Of a stretch of 57,503 nucleotides of DNA, positions 7,672 through 16,858 are shown piece by piece (positions within the stretch are counted from its first letter, which is position 1; every line of letters begins with the position of its first letter). The DNA is taken from contig JAZSQK010000022.1 of assembly GCA_045537915.1 (NCBI GenBank), positions 1 to 57,503 of the forward strand, given 5' to 3'. The notes below the pieces were generated by a model, which was given only the letters and a program-made list of their open reading frames with translations, was not told the origin of the DNA and searched no databases. The stretch is from SFWF01 sp045537915 (GTDB lineage: Bacteria > Bacillota > Clostridia > Oscillospirales > Acutalibacteraceae). The position numbers and the translations under genes are program-made.

Positions 7672-8591
7672 TGAACACAAGATCGGCATTTATTGCGGTA
7701 ATAGGACGCCCTAATGTTGGTAAATCATCGCTTATTAACAGACTTTTAGGACAAAAGGTTGCGATAGTTTCGGACAAGCCACAAACAACCAGAACGAGAA
7801 TTATGGGGGTAATGACCAAGGACAGCGACCAGTATGTTTTTGTTGACACCCCTGGATTTCACAAACCCAGAAACATACTTGGCGAGAATATGATTAAGGC
7901 AGTAGGCAGCGGACTTTCTGATGTTGACGGGGTTATTCTGGTGGTCGAGGCTAAGACAAAATTCAAGATTGACGAGGATTCACTTCCTCCTGCCGAAGCA
8001 GAGCTGATTGAAGAAATCAAAAAGCGTGGATTAAGGGCCGTTTTGATTATTAATAAGATTGATTTGCTTGAAGATAAATCCGAGCTTCTCAGTGTAATAT
8101 CGCATTACAACAAATATTTTACATTTGAGACGGTATTTCCGGTTTCGGCAAAAACAGGTAATGGCATAGATATAGTTTTAAAAGAGGCTTCACGTTTTTT
8201 AAGACCATCTGTACATTATTTTGAAGAAGATGATTTTACAGACCAGAGCGAGAAGTCAATGGTATGTGAAATGATAAGAGAGAAGCTTCTCAGAGAGCTG
8301 GATAAGGAGGTTCCTCACGGTATTGCTGTTGACATAGAGAGAATGTTTGAGCGTGATAATTCAGAAGGAGAGCCCATATTAGAGCTTGAGGCTACTATTT
8401 TCTGCGAAAAGGCCTCTCACAAGGGAATTATTATCGGCAAGGGCGGAGAAATGCTTAAGAAAATCGGAAGCTTAGCCCGAGCTGATATTGAGAAGTTTTA
8501 TGGCATTAAGACCTCTCTAAAGCTGTGGGTAAAGGTTAAGGAAGATTGGCGAAACAGACAGGGAATTATTCACACATTTGGTCTTGACTAA
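7671..8591 (+). CDS. era: GTPase Era, 30S assembly factor
   Basis: Era binds the 3' end of 16S rRNA and couples 30S assembly to growth. G motifs are seen in order: GRPNVGKSSLIN (G1), the TTRTR switch, DTPGFHKP (G3) and NKIDLL (G4), followed by a C-terminal KH domain with HKGIIIGKGGEMLKKIG. Length is 306, normal for the family. The ATG shares its first base with the ybeY stop codon. The phoH-ybeY-era-recO order is common in Firmicutes. Confidence 0.97.
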   Translation: MNTRSAFIAVIGRPNVGKSSLINRLLGQKVAIVSDKPQTTRTRIMGVMTKDSDQYVFVDTPGFHKPRNILGENMIKAVGSGLSDVDGVILVVEAKTKFKIDEDSLPPAEAELIEEIKKRGLRAVLIINKIDLLEDKSELLSVISHYNKYFTFETVFPVSAKTGNGIDIVLKEASRFLRPSVHYFEEDDFTDQSEKSMVCEMIREKLLRELDKEVPHGIAVDIERMFERDNSEGEPILELEATIFCEKASHKGIIIGKGGEMLKKIGSLARADIEKFYGIKTSLKLWVKVKEDWRNRQGIIHTFGLD

Positions 8592-8619
8592 TATTACCTT
8601 AAATATTGTCTGAATTTTT

Positions 8620-8648
8620 CGTAAAAGATATTTGTAGTTTCTTTTACG
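8620..8648 (+). other. Hairpin abutting the yqzL Shine-Dalgarno
   Basis: CGTAAAAGA (8620-8628) and TCTTTTACG (8640-8648) form a 9-bp stem whose last base is the first G of the GGAGG site (8648-8652). No T-run follows, so it is not a standard terminator. It could modulate ribosome loading on yqzL or protect a processed end. Confidence 0.4.
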
Positions 8649-8659
8649 GAGGATAAAAA

Positions 8660-8827
8660 ATGGTTTCAGATATATATTGGCAGATTTTTAAATACGATGG
8701 TTCGGTCTATTCATATATCAAGTATGCAGATGCGGTAAGAAAAGAAGGTGAAATGGATAATGACGGCTCAGCAATTAACTGTCGAGGCACTTGTTATACG
8801 GGAACAGCAGATAGGGGAAAGGGATAA
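8660..8827 (+). CDS. yqzL: YqzL-like small protein
   Basis: The 55-codon reading starts MVSDIYWQIFKYDGSVYSYI, with GGAGG 8 nt upstream. The pattern of a Trp, a Phe two residues on, then a Gly and a YxxxK stretch resembles the short YqzL proteins that lie between era and recO in Bacillus. Only the first 33 or so residues fit the family; the rest overlaps recO by 68 nt in another frame. The gene is too short for usual ORF callers. Function is unknown. Confidence 0.6.
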   Translation: MVSDIYWQIFKYDGSVYSYIKYADAVRKEGEMDNDGSAINCRGTCYTGTADRGKG

Positions 8828-9518
8828 GCTCTTAACCCTTTTGACAAGAGAATTTGGTGTTATAACAGCCTTTGCAGTTGGTGCAAATTCAATTAAAAGC
8901 AAAAAGGGAGCCGCCACCAGTTTGTTGGCTTTTTCATCATTCGTGCTAAAATGTAAGGGTGATACATATTCCATTAACGAAGCCTCTTCTATAAATGTCT
9001 TTTTTGAGGCGGGCAGTGATATTGAAGAGTTGTCATTAGCACAGTATTTTTGTGAACTTTGTATCTATCATGCTCCAAGCAGTGAAAATTGCGAATCGGT
9101 TTTAAGGCTTGTCCTGAATTCTTTACACTTCCTTTGTGAACGAAAGAGAAATATTTTTCTTTTAAAGGCCATTTTCGAGCTACGCCTTATGGCATTGACT
9201 GGGTATTTGCCGAATTTGGTTGCCTGTAACACCTGCGCTTGTTTTGAGGACGATATAATGTATTTCGATACCGAAGAGGGAAATCTTTATTGCAGCAAAT
9301 GCCACGAGTATAACAATAACTGTGCGGTTATAAACTCTACGCTTTTAATGGCTTTAAGGCATATTATTTATTCCGATTTAAAGAAGCTGTTTTTATTTTC
9401 AATACCCGATGATGCTGCAAAGGCCCTGTCCTCTATTACCGAGCGCTATTTGCTGAATAAAACCGAGTATAAATTAAAAACTCTTTCATTTTTTAATTCT
9501 CTTTTTAAGGATTTCTAA
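8760..9518 (+). CDS. recO: DNA repair protein RecO
   Basis: RecO anneals single strands and, with RecF and RecR, loads RecA onto SSB-coated DNA. The 252-residue product has the N-terminal OB fold (ALVIREQQIGERDKLLTLLT), the helical middle, and a CxxC...CxxC zinc site (CNTC then CSKC) near residues 150-180. The start is ATG at 8760 preceded by AAGGTG; the GTG at 8748 is in frame but overlaps that site. It lies inside the end of yqzL and two bases before mutS2. Confidence 0.93.
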   Translation: MTAQQLTVEALVIREQQIGERDKLLTLLTREFGVITAFAVGANSIKSKKGAATSLLAFSSFVLKCKGDTYSINEASSINVFFEAGSDIEELSLAQYFCELCIYHAPSSENCESVLRLVLNSLHFLCERKRNIFLLKAIFELRLMALTGYLPNLVACNTCACFEDDIMYFDTEEGNLYCSKCHEYNNNCAVINSTLLMALRHIIYSDLKKLFLFSIPDDAAKALSSITERYLLNKTEYKLKTLSFFNSLFKDF

Positions 9519-9520
9519 GT

Positions 9521-11905
9521 ATGTACGAAAAAGAAAAGTATTTAAAAACAATAGAATTTGATGAGGTTCTTAAGCTTCTGAGCGCAGAGGCTTCTCTTTC
9601 ATCTGCAAAAGAATTAGCCCTTAAGCTTACACCCTTTGATGGTTTTGATGAGGTTTCATCAGAACTCAAAAAAACAGAGGACGCTTTTTTACTTACCGCT
9701 AAATTTGCGGCCCCTTCCTTTGGCTCTCCACGGGATCCGTCGGGAATTCTTGTTCGCAGTGAAATGGGAGGTGCTTTAAGCATTTCCGAGCTTCTTGATA
9801 TTGCCGACTGTCTTAAAACTATTCGGCTTCTCAAGGAGTGGCGTGACAATATTTCGTCAGATATAACTACTTCGCTGGATTCATATTTTTCTCTTCTATA
9901 TCCTAACAAATATATTGAGGATAAAATTCATTTTGCAATCAAAAATTCGGAAGAATTAAACGATACCGCATCCCCAAAATTAAACGACATCAGACGCAAA
10001 ATTAAAGCCGCATCTTCTGGAATTAAGGACAAGCTTAACCATATTGTTCGTAGTAAGTCCAAATTTTTGCAGGAGGCATTGGTTACTCAAAGGGACGGCA
10101 GATTTGTCGTTCCGGTTAAAGCTGAGTTCAGAAGTGAAATTCAGGGTATTCTTCATGACACTTCAGCTTCTGGCGCTACGCTCTTTATTGAACCGATGAG
10201 CGTTGTTGATGCTAATAACGAGATAAGAGTGTTGACTTCGGCTGAAAGAGAAGAAATCGAGCGAATTTTGGCTGAATTATCGGCAGAGGTCACTACATTT
10301 GCAACAGCGATTAAGGACTCATTCAAGGTTGCGGTTGAGCTTAACCTTATTTTTGCAAAGTCATCTCTTGCTTATAAAATGAGGGCTACGGTTCCTAACC
10401 TAAACAGTAAAGGGAGAATTGTTCTAAAAAATGCCCGACACCCTTTAATTGACAGAAAAAAGGTCGTGCCGATATCACTTACCTTAGGGGATACCTATGA
10501 CTCTCTGATAATTACTGGACCTAACACAGGCGGTAAGACCGTAACTCTTAAGACAATAGGTTTGCTAACCGCAATGACAATGTGCGGTATGATGATTCCG
10601 GCAGATGATTCGAGTGAAATATCCTTTTTTGACAGGCTTCTCGTAGACATAGGCGACGAGCAAAGCATTGAGCAGTCGCTTTCAACCTTTTCGTCACACA
10701 TAGTTAACATAGTTAAGATAATCGAAGAAGCTCCATACAACTCTCTGGTTTTGCTTGACGAGCTTGGCGCAGGAACCGATCCCATCGAGGGTGCGGCCCT
10801 TGCAAAAGCTGTTTTAATCAGACTGCATCAGCTTGGAGCAAAGGTTGCCGCAACTACACATTATGCAGAGCTTAAAAGTTACGCCCTTGAGACCGATGGG
10901 GTTGAAAACGCTTCCTGTGAGTTTGATGTAAATTCATTACAGCCTACATATAAGCTTCTTGTAGGTGTTCCAGGCAAGTCCAATGCTTTTGCGATTGCAG
11001 GAAAATTAGGCGTTGAGGAATATATTATAGAAACGGCAAAGGGTTATATCTCTGAAGAAAATCTTCGTTTTGAACAGGTTCTTGAGGCTCTTGAAAAGGC
11101 AAGACAGACTGCCGAGAAGGAAAGAACTGCGGCAGAGCAGTTAAGACGGGAATCTGAGCTTCTTAATGCCACCGCCAAGCAGTATATCAGTGAGGCGGAG
11201 GAAAAGAAAAATAAGATTCTTCAAAAGGCTAAAGATGACGCATCATATATTATTGATGATGTAAAATTCAAGTCTAATAAACTATTATCAGAACTTGAGG
11301 AGACAAAGAAAAGCTTTTCTGCAGAAAGGGCGGCAGAGATGCTATCTTTGGCTAAATCCTCTGTCGGTAAAACAATCAGATATATGGAAGAAGTGTCTGA
11401 TCCGGTCGGTAGCAATGATAAGGATAATTATGTTCTTCCAAGAGAGATTCAGGTGGGAGATAATGTAACGCTGTTTGATTTAAACGAGAAGGCTGTTGTG
11501 GAGCAGGTGTCTAAGGACAAAAAGAAGGTTTTTGTCGCAATTGGTTCGGCAAAGCTCTGGACAACCGTAGACAATCTTCAATTAGAGGTAAAACAGAAAT
11601 TACCGCAAAGAAACAAAACACGTAATGTTACTGGTATAAAATCCTCGGCCGAAAGGGATATCTCATTTGAAATTGATATCCGTGGCATGAATAGTGAGGA
11701 AGGTATAGTGGAGCTTGACAGATACATCGATCACGCTCTGCTCTCGGGTGTTACGACGGTAACCGTAATTCACGGAAAAGGAACGGGAGTTTTAAGAAAG
11801 GCCGTTCATGCTTTTCTGAAGAACAACAAGTCGGTAAAAGGTTTTAGGTTAGGCGTTTTCGGCGAAGGAGAAAGCGGCGTTACCATTGTTGAACTTAAAA
11901 ATTAG
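9521..11905 (+). CDS. mutS2: Endonuclease MutS2
   Basis: The 794-residue protein has the MutS core without the mismatch-recognition domain: Walker A GPNTGGKTVTLKT near residue 330, Walker B LVLLDELGAGTDP, and HYAELK. A long charged coiled coil follows (about residues 500-630), then a C-terminal Smr domain with DIRGMNSEEG and VIHGKGTGVLRKA. In Bacillus, MutS2 acts on collided ribosomes; elsewhere it limits recombination. It is the last gene of the phoH-started unit. Confidence 0.95.
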   Translation: MYEKEKYLKTIEFDEVLKLLSAEASLSSAKELALKLTPFDGFDEVSSELKKTEDAFLLTAKFAAPSFGSPRDPSGILVRSEMGGALSISELLDIADCLKTIRLLKEWRDNISSDITTSLDSYFSLLYPNKYIEDKIHFAIKNSEELNDTASPKLNDIRRKIKAASSGIKDKLNHIVRSKSKFLQEALVTQRDGRFVVPVKAEFRSEIQGILHDTSASGATLFIEPMSVVDANNEIRVLTSAEREEIERILAELSAEVTTFATAIKDSFKVAVELNLIFAKSSLAYKMRATVPNLNSKGRIVLKNARHPLIDRKKVVPISLTLGDTYDSLIITGPNTGGKTVTLKTIGLLTAMTMCGMMIPADDSSEISFFDRLLVDIGDEQSIEQSLSTFSSHIVNIVKIIEEAPYNSLVLLDELGAGTDPIEGAALAKAVLIRLHQLGAKVAATTHYAELKSYALETDGVENASCEFDVNSLQPTYKLLVGVPGKSNAFAIAGKLGVEEYIIETAKGYISEENLRFEQVLEALEKARQTAEKERTAAEQLRRESELLNATAKQYISEAEEKKNKILQKAKDDASYIIDDVKFKSNKLLSELEETKKSFSAERAAEMLSLAKSSVGKTIRYMEEVSDPVGSNDKDNYVLPREIQVGDNVTLFDLNEKAVVEQVSKDKKKVFVAIGSAKLWTTVDNLQLEVKQKLPQRNKTRNVTGIKSSAERDISFEIDIRGMNSEEGIVELDRYIDHALLSGVTTVTVIHGKGTGVLRKAVHAFLKNNKSVKGFRLGVFGEGESGVTIVELKN

Positions 11906-11915
11906 TGTAATTAGG

Positions 11916-11938
11916 CCGGACGGGATTTTCTCGTCCGG
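11916..11938 (+). terminator. GC-rich hairpin after mutS2
   Basis: CCGGACG (11916-11922) pairs with CGTCCGG (11932-11938). It is followed by TTAAAAATAG rather than a T-run, so it is a weak or non-canonical terminator. Its position between mutS2 and the next promoter fits an operon end. Confidence 0.5.
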
Positions 11939-11967
11939 TTAAAAATAGTTACAAAAACCCTGAAAGG

Positions 11968-11997
11968 TTGACAAGTACTGCATTTATTTGGTAAAAT
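11968..11997 (+). promoter_or_regulatory. Promoter of the yicC-to-rsgA operon
   Basis: A perfect TTGACA (11968-11973) and TAAAAT (11992-11997) are spaced by 18 bp. It lies 32 nt ahead of yicC and probably drives the long co-directional block up to the terminator at 23725. Confidence 0.85.
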
Positions 11998-12028
11998 AAG
12001 CTGATAAATTTATAATTGGAGTAGTGTT

Positions 12029-12907
12029 ATGATTTGCAGCATGACCGGTTACGGTAGAGCCCAGGAATCGATTTCAGGACTTAATATAACTGTTGAAATG
12101 AAATCAGTAAACTCAAGATACTTTGAGTTTAACTGTCGATTACCCAGAGGACTTATGTTTTTGGAGGATAAGCTAAAGGCTTATTTGTCCTCACGCATTT
12201 CCAGAGGTAAGATTGAAATGTTTGTTTCAATAGAATCCGAAAACGATGACAATGCTTCTATTGAGCTTAATACAGCCTACCTTGATTCATACATCTCAGC
12301 ACTTAATGCTTTATCTGAAAAATATAAAATTAAAAATAAGATTACAACTGCTGATTTTATTGGAAATAATGAAGCATTTATTGTAAAAAAAGCTCAGCTT
12401 GATGAAGATATATATCTTGATGCAGTTATGAAGGTTACCGAACAGGCTGTGAATAATTTTATTGCAATGCGACAGGTTGAAGGCGAAAAATTAGCAACAG
12501 ATATATCCGGAAGGATCGATTTAATAAGAGCTAAGGTTTCTTTTATTGAAGAGAAGTCACCCAGAACTGTTGCCGCATACAGAGAACGGCTTGAAAATAA
12601 AATTAAGGAGCTTTTGTCAAACCCTCAATTTGATGATACAAGAATTATCGCAGAAACAGCTATTTTTGCCGATAAGGTTGCCGTTGATGAAGAAACCGTT
12701 CGTATTCGCAGTCACATGGACCAGCTTGTTTCCTTGCTAAAGTCGGATGATGCCGTTGGAAGAAAATCAGATTTTATAGTTCAGGAGATGAACCGTGAGG
12801 CAAATACTATCGGTTCTAAGGCACAGGATCTTGAGATTGCGCAAACGGTTGTTGATATCAAAGCGGAAATCGAAAAAATCAGAGAACAGGTTCAAAATAT
12901 TGAATAA
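12029..12907 (+). CDS. yicC: YicC family endoribonuclease
   Basis: The 292-residue product starts MICSMTGYGRAQ, the hallmark of the family, and has VEMKSVNSRYFEFNCRLP and a C-terminal QEMNREANTIGSKA with TVVDIKAEIEKIREQVQN. E. coli YicC is an endoribonuclease linked to decay of the small RNA RyhB. The ATG follows GGAGTAG. YicC-remA-gmk-rpoZ is the standard order in Firmicutes. Confidence 0.93.
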   Translation: MICSMTGYGRAQESISGLNITVEMKSVNSRYFEFNCRLPRGLMFLEDKLKAYLSSRISRGKIEMFVSIESENDDNASIELNTAYLDSYISALNALSEKYKIKNKITTADFIGNNEAFIVKKAQLDEDIYLDAVMKVTEQAVNNFIAMRQVEGEKLATDISGRIDLIRAKVSFIEEKSPRTVAAYRERLENKIKELLSNPQFDDTRIIAETAIFADKVAVDEETVRIRSHMDQLVSLLKSDDAVGRKSDFIVQEMNREANTIGSKAQDLEIAQTVVDIKAEIEKIREQVQNIE

Positions 12908-12916
12908 GGAGTTTGT

Positions 12917-13183
12917 ATGAAACTTGTAAATATTGGATTTGGTAATCTTGTTTCCTGTGACAGAATAGTTTCGGTTGTCAGTCCTGAGTCTGCTCCTATA
13001 AAAAGGCTTGTTCAGGAGGCAAAGGAATCGGGAAATTTAATTGATGCAACACAGGGTAGAAAGACAAAATCTGTGGTAATAACCGATAGTGAGCTTATTA
13101 TACTTTCTTATCTGACATGCGATGTATTAGGGTTAAGAATAGATGAAAATTTACAGATGTTAAAGGACGAAGATGATGAGTAA
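12917..13183 (+). CDS. remA: RemA family DNA-binding regulator (DUF370)
   Basis: The 88-residue protein shows the family pattern LVNIGFGNLV, RIVSVVSPESAPIKRL and ATQGRKTKSVVI. RemA of Bacillus forms an oligomeric DNA-binding ring that activates biofilm matrix and osmoprotection genes. Here it overlaps gmk by 11 nt and lies 9 nt after yicC. The local target genes are not known. Confidence 0.92.
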   Translation: MKLVNIGFGNLVSCDRIVSVVSPESAPIKRLVQEAKESGNLIDATQGRKTKSVVITDSELIILSYLTCDVLGLRIDENLQMLKDEDDE

Positions 13184-13784
13184 AGGCACTGTTTTCATTA
13201 TTTCCGGTCCGTCAGGCTCGGGCAAGGATACAATTTTAAAAAGAGTTTTTCAGGCTCAGCCAATGATGAAGTTCTCAATTTCCAGCATTACCAGAGCAAT
13301 GAGAGCCGGAGAGGTCGAGGGAGAGAAATATAATTTTATCTCGGAACAGGACTTTGTCAGAATGCTTGACAATGATGAACTGTTAGAGCATAACAAATAT
13401 CTTGATAATTATTATGGCACTCCCAGAGGCCCTGTTGATGATGCGGTTAATAACGGTTTTGATATTATTATCGAGGTTGATGTTAACGGCGCTGCACAGA
13501 TCAGGGAGAAGCTAAGCGATGCTGTATCTATATTCATTATGCCACCTTCCTTTGAGGTGCTGAAAAGTCGTTTATCAGCAAGGGGAACAGAGTCACACGA
13601 GCTTGTTGAAAAACGGCTGTGCGAAGCCCTCGCAGAGATAAAAAGAGCTAATGAATATGATTATATTGTTGTCAATGACTGCCTTGATGAAGCAGTTTCG
13701 GATATTTTGTCAATAATTAGTTCCGAGGGGAATAAAACTAATAAAAAATTATATTTAGTCAATGAGGTGTTAGGTAAATGTTAA
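13173..13784 (+). CDS. gmk: Guanylate kinase
   Basis: Gmk phosphorylates GMP to GDP. The P-loop ISGPSGSGKDTIL is at residues 9-21, with SSITRAMRAGEVEGEKYNFI (GMP-binding) and DIIIEVDVNGAAQI next. Length is 203, normal. Two adjacent ATG codons (13173 and 13176) can start it, after AAAGGA. The end overlaps rpoZ by 7 nt. Co-operonic placement with rpoZ matches other Firmicutes. Confidence 0.96.
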   Translation: MMSKGTVFIISGPSGSGKDTILKRVFQAQPMMKFSISSITRAMRAGEVEGEKYNFISEQDFVRMLDNDELLEHNKYLDNYYGTPRGPVDDAVNNGFDIIIEVDVNGAAQIREKLSDAVSIFIMPPSFEVLKSRLSARGTESHELVEKRLCEALAEIKRANEYDYIVVNDCLDEAVSDILSIISSEGNKTNKKLYLVNEVLGKC

Positions 13785-13954
13785 ATCCTGCAATTGGTAA
13801 ACTTATTAACTCTTGCGATAATCGTTATGCTCTTGTAAATAAAATCGCAAAGAATGCCAGAACAATTTCTGAAGAGTATGAAAAAAGGGAAGAAATTTTA
13901 ATCGAGAAACCGGTTTCTATCGCAATCAACCAGATGGCTGAAAAAATCGACTGA
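13778..13954 (+). CDS. rpoZ: DNA-directed RNA polymerase omega subunit
   Basis: The 58-residue product starts MLNPAIGKLINSCDNRYALV and continues with NKIAKNARTISEE and PVSIAINQMAE, matching the omega core: the helix that binds the beta-prime C-terminus and the KPVxIAxxEI-like segment. It is shorter than most ORF callers accept. GAGGTG lies upstream and it overlaps the gmk stop, as is usual for gmk-rpoZ. Omega aids RNA polymerase assembly. Confidence 0.9.
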   Translation: MLNPAIGKLINSCDNRYALVNKIAKNARTISEEYEKREEILIEKPVSIAINQMAEKID

Positions 13955-13981
13955 TAACTATTATATTATGGGGGGCTTGTT

Positions 13982-16396
13982 ATGATTATTGCTGGTGTCG
14001 TTATCGAACAAACGGCATTTTCATTCGACAAGCCATACAGTTATTTAGTTCCAAACAATCTTGTTTCTACTGTACAGTCGGGTTGTAGAGTTATTGTGCC
14101 GTTCGGAAAGGGAAACACTCATCGTCAGGGTATGATAGTTAGCCTTTCCGATACTAGTGAAGATTGCGGAGAGTATAAGTCAATTATTAGCGTTATTGAC
14201 AGTTCTCCAGTCTTAAATGATGAGCTTCTTTCAATGTGCGAGTGGATGCATAACAATCTTCTTTGCACATATTTTGACGCTATTAAGGCGGCCTTGCCTG
14301 TTGGTATAAGCTTTAAGGTCAATGAGCTTTATTCCTTGGGCAAGTTTTCTGACAAAGACAAATACAATGATCTCATTTGCTTTTTGGAGTACAATCCTTT
14401 TGTTTCTAAAGAGACCTTACTGAATAACTTTTCCTATTTAAATGATAACTCAATAAATCTTCTTGTAAAGAATGGCTCACTTATTAAAAGCGGCTCTGCA
14501 GTCAGAAAGATGAATGATGCATCACTTAAGTCAGTTAGGCTCCTCATATCTAAGGAACAGTCTGAACTGTACAATCTTACAGATAAGCAAAGATCTGTTC
14601 TGGAACTGCTTTTTGATATCGGTTCGGTCAGCCTTAAGGAGTTATTGTATTTTACAGGAGTTTCATCTTCGGTTGTTAACACCCTGGAGAAGAAGGGGAT
14701 TGTTGAGTTCTTTGACAAGGAAGTTTACAGAACGCCTGATTATGAACGGTTATATTCTTCCTGTGAAAAGGTAGTTCTTACAGAAGAACAAAACAGAGAA
14801 TACATTAAGCTGGAAAAGCTATATGAATCCGAACAACCGTCAGTTTCGCTTTTGTATGGCGTTACAGGCAGCGGAAAAACAAGTGTGTTTTTAAAGCTTG
14901 TTGAACGTGCTGTAAATGAGGGCAAGGGTGCAATTGTAATGGTGCCCGAGATCTCGCTTACCCCCCAGACCATCGAACGCTTTGGTCGCTATTTCGGCAG
15001 AAAAATAGCTGTATTTCATTCTGCCATGTCAATCGGACAGAGAATGGATGAATTTAAGCGGGTACAGAGTGGAGAGGCACTGATTGCCATCGGTACTCGG
15101 TCGGCAATATTCGCTCCCGTAAAAAACTTATCCTTGATTATTATTGATGAGGAACAGGAGCATACCTATAAATCCGAGAAATCTCCAAGATTTCACGCAA
15201 GAGATCTTGCAAAATTCAGAACAAATTATAATAATTCCTTACTTGTATTGGCTTCTGCAACTCCTTCTATGGAGTCTTACGCTTTGGCACTAGGCGGAAG
15301 ATATTCTCTTTGTAAATTACCTAATCGGTACGGACATGCAACACTTCCCGATGTCGTGACGGTTGATATGAGAAAGGAACTCGTAAAAGGAAATACCTCG
15401 GCTATCAGTTGCCAGCTAAGTTCAGCTATATACGATGCTCTTAACTGTAATAAACAGGCAATTGTTCTTTTGAACAGAAGAGGTCATAACACCTATATTT
15501 CCTGTTCAACCTGTGGATATGTTGAAACATGCCCAAACTGTAGCGTAACTTTAACCTACCACTCGGCAAACAAGCGACTCATGTGTCATTATTGCGGTCA
15601 TAGTAAGTCTGCTGGGGATATTTGTCCTTCCTGTAATTCGGGTAAATTGAGGTTTATGGGTATCGGAACACAAAAGGTTGAAGAAGAGCTTAAGATTATT
15701 TTTCCGGACGCTTCTATTTTGCGTCTTGATGCCGACAGTACTTCAGGAAGAGGCTCTGTCGCAAAGGGTCTTGAAGCCTTTTCAAAGGGTGAATATGATA
15801 TCCTTTTAGGTACCCAGATGGTTGCAAAGGGTCTTGACTTTCCAAATGTTACCGTAGTAGGTGTGCTTGGCGCAGACAGTGCTGCCAATAGCAATGATTA
15901 CAGAAGCTTTGAGAGATCCTTCTCGCTTCTGACTCAGGTGCTGGGCAGAGCCGGTAGGGGAAATGACCGAGGAGTTGCTGTTATCCAGACCTGTGACCCC
16001 GACAGTAATCTAATAAGAATGGCAGTTTCTCAGAATTACGATGCATTTTATAATCAGGAAATTCTTACCAGAAAAATGATGGTATATCCGCCGTTTTGCG
16101 ATATTTTTGTTGTTGCGGCAAGCTCGTCCTCAAAGAGCGATTCTGAAGAATGTATCAACAATATTTTTTCAAACATAAAAAAGCTTGTTGATAGTGAATT
16201 TACTGACATTAAACTCATTATTTTAGGGCCTGCGGCTGCAACCGTTTCTAAAATAAACAACAAGTACAGATACAGAATAATTATTAAGTCAAAGAATAGC
16301 AAAAGATTCAGAGAAATGATAAAAAAAGCTCTGGATGTCAAATCTAACAGAGATACAAGTATTTATTTTGATATAAATCCCGAAATGATAGTTTAA
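13982..16396 (+). CDS. priA: Primosomal replication restart helicase PriA
   Basis: PriA recognises stalled forks and reloads the replicative helicase. The 804-residue protein has the N-terminal 3' DNA-binding domain, Walker A GVTGSGKTSVF near residue 294, DEEQEHTYKS (DEEH-type Walker B), and a zinc-binding insert with CSTCGYVETCPNC and CHYCGHSKSAGDICPSC. The helicase C domain follows with GTQMVAKGLDFPNVT and LLTQVLGRAGRG. GGGGGG lies 8 nt before the ATG. Confidence 0.96.
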   Translation: MIIAGVVIEQTAFSFDKPYSYLVPNNLVSTVQSGCRVIVPFGKGNTHRQGMIVSLSDTSEDCGEYKSIISVIDSSPVLNDELLSMCEWMHNNLLCTYFDAIKAALPVGISFKVNELYSLGKFSDKDKYNDLICFLEYNPFVSKETLLNNFSYLNDNSINLLVKNGSLIKSGSAVRKMNDASLKSVRLLISKEQSELYNLTDKQRSVLELLFDIGSVSLKELLYFTGVSSSVVNTLEKKGIVEFFDKEVYRTPDYERLYSSCEKVVLTEEQNREYIKLEKLYESEQPSVSLLYGVTGSGKTSVFLKLVERAVNEGKGAIVMVPEISLTPQTIERFGRYFGRKIAVFHSAMSIGQRMDEFKRVQSGEALIAIGTRSAIFAPVKNLSLIIIDEEQEHTYKSEKSPRFHARDLAKFRTNYNNSLLVLASATPSMESYALALGGRYSLCKLPNRYGHATLPDVVTVDMRKELVKGNTSAISCQLSSAIYDALNCNKQAIVLLNRRGHNTYISCSTCGYVETCPNCSVTLTYHSANKRLMCHYCGHSKSAGDICPSCNSGKLRFMGIGTQKVEEELKIIFPDASILRLDADSTSGRGSVAKGLEAFSKGEYDILLGTQMVAKGLDFPNVTVVGVLGADSAANSNDYRSFERSFSLLTQVLGRAGRGNDRGVAVIQTCDPDSNLIRMAVSQNYDAFYNQEILTRKMMVYPPFCDIFVVAASSSSKSDSEECINNIFSNIKKLVDSEFTDIKLIILGPAAATVSKINNKYRYRIIIKSKNSKRFREMIKKALDVKSNRDTSIYFDINPEMIV

Positions 16397-16410
16397 CGGA
16401 GGAATCAAAT

Positions 16411-16854
16411 TTGGCGATCAGAACGATTATTAAAAAGGGAGACAGTACCTTGAAGATGGTTTGCAGAAGTCAGCTCACCTTTGATGATAGATTAGCTCAG
16501 CTGCTCGATGATATGGCAGAAACAATGTACAATGCAGATGGATGTGGCCTTGCGGCTTCACAGGTTGGCGTTCTTCGCAGAGTTTGTATTGTAGATGTTG
16601 GAGACGGACTGATAGAACTTGTCAATCCTGTTATTGTTGAGAAAAGCGGCTCTCAGGAGGAAGAAGAGGGATGTCTTTCTTTCCCCGGAGAATATGGGAA
16701 AACCCGTCGTCCGATGCATGTTAAGGTAAGGGCACAGGATAGGGATGGTAATACCTTCACGGTGGAAGGCAGTGGGCTAAAGGCCAGAGCTTTTTGTCAT
16801 GAAATTGACCATCTGGACGGTATAGTTTACAAAGACAGACTTATTAAGGGATAA
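16411..16854 (+). CDS. def: Peptide deformylase
   Basis: The enzyme removes the formyl group from nascent N-terminal methionine. All three metal motifs are seen: GCGLAASQVG (motif I, with Ser where Pro is common), EGCLSFPG (Cys ligand) and HEIDHLDG (two His ligands, catalytic Glu). The 147-residue length fits type I. The start is TTG at 16411 with GGAGG 8-12 nt upstream. Pairing with fmt, which adds the formyl group, is the usual arrangement. Confidence 0.96.
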   Translation: MAIRTIIKKGDSTLKMVCRSQLTFDDRLAQLLDDMAETMYNADGCGLAASQVGVLRRVCIVDVGDGLIELVNPVIVEKSGSQEEEEGCLSFPGEYGKTRRPMHVKVRAQDRDGNTFTVEGSGLKARAFCHEIDHLDGIVYKDRLIKG

Positions 16855-16858
16855 TTTT

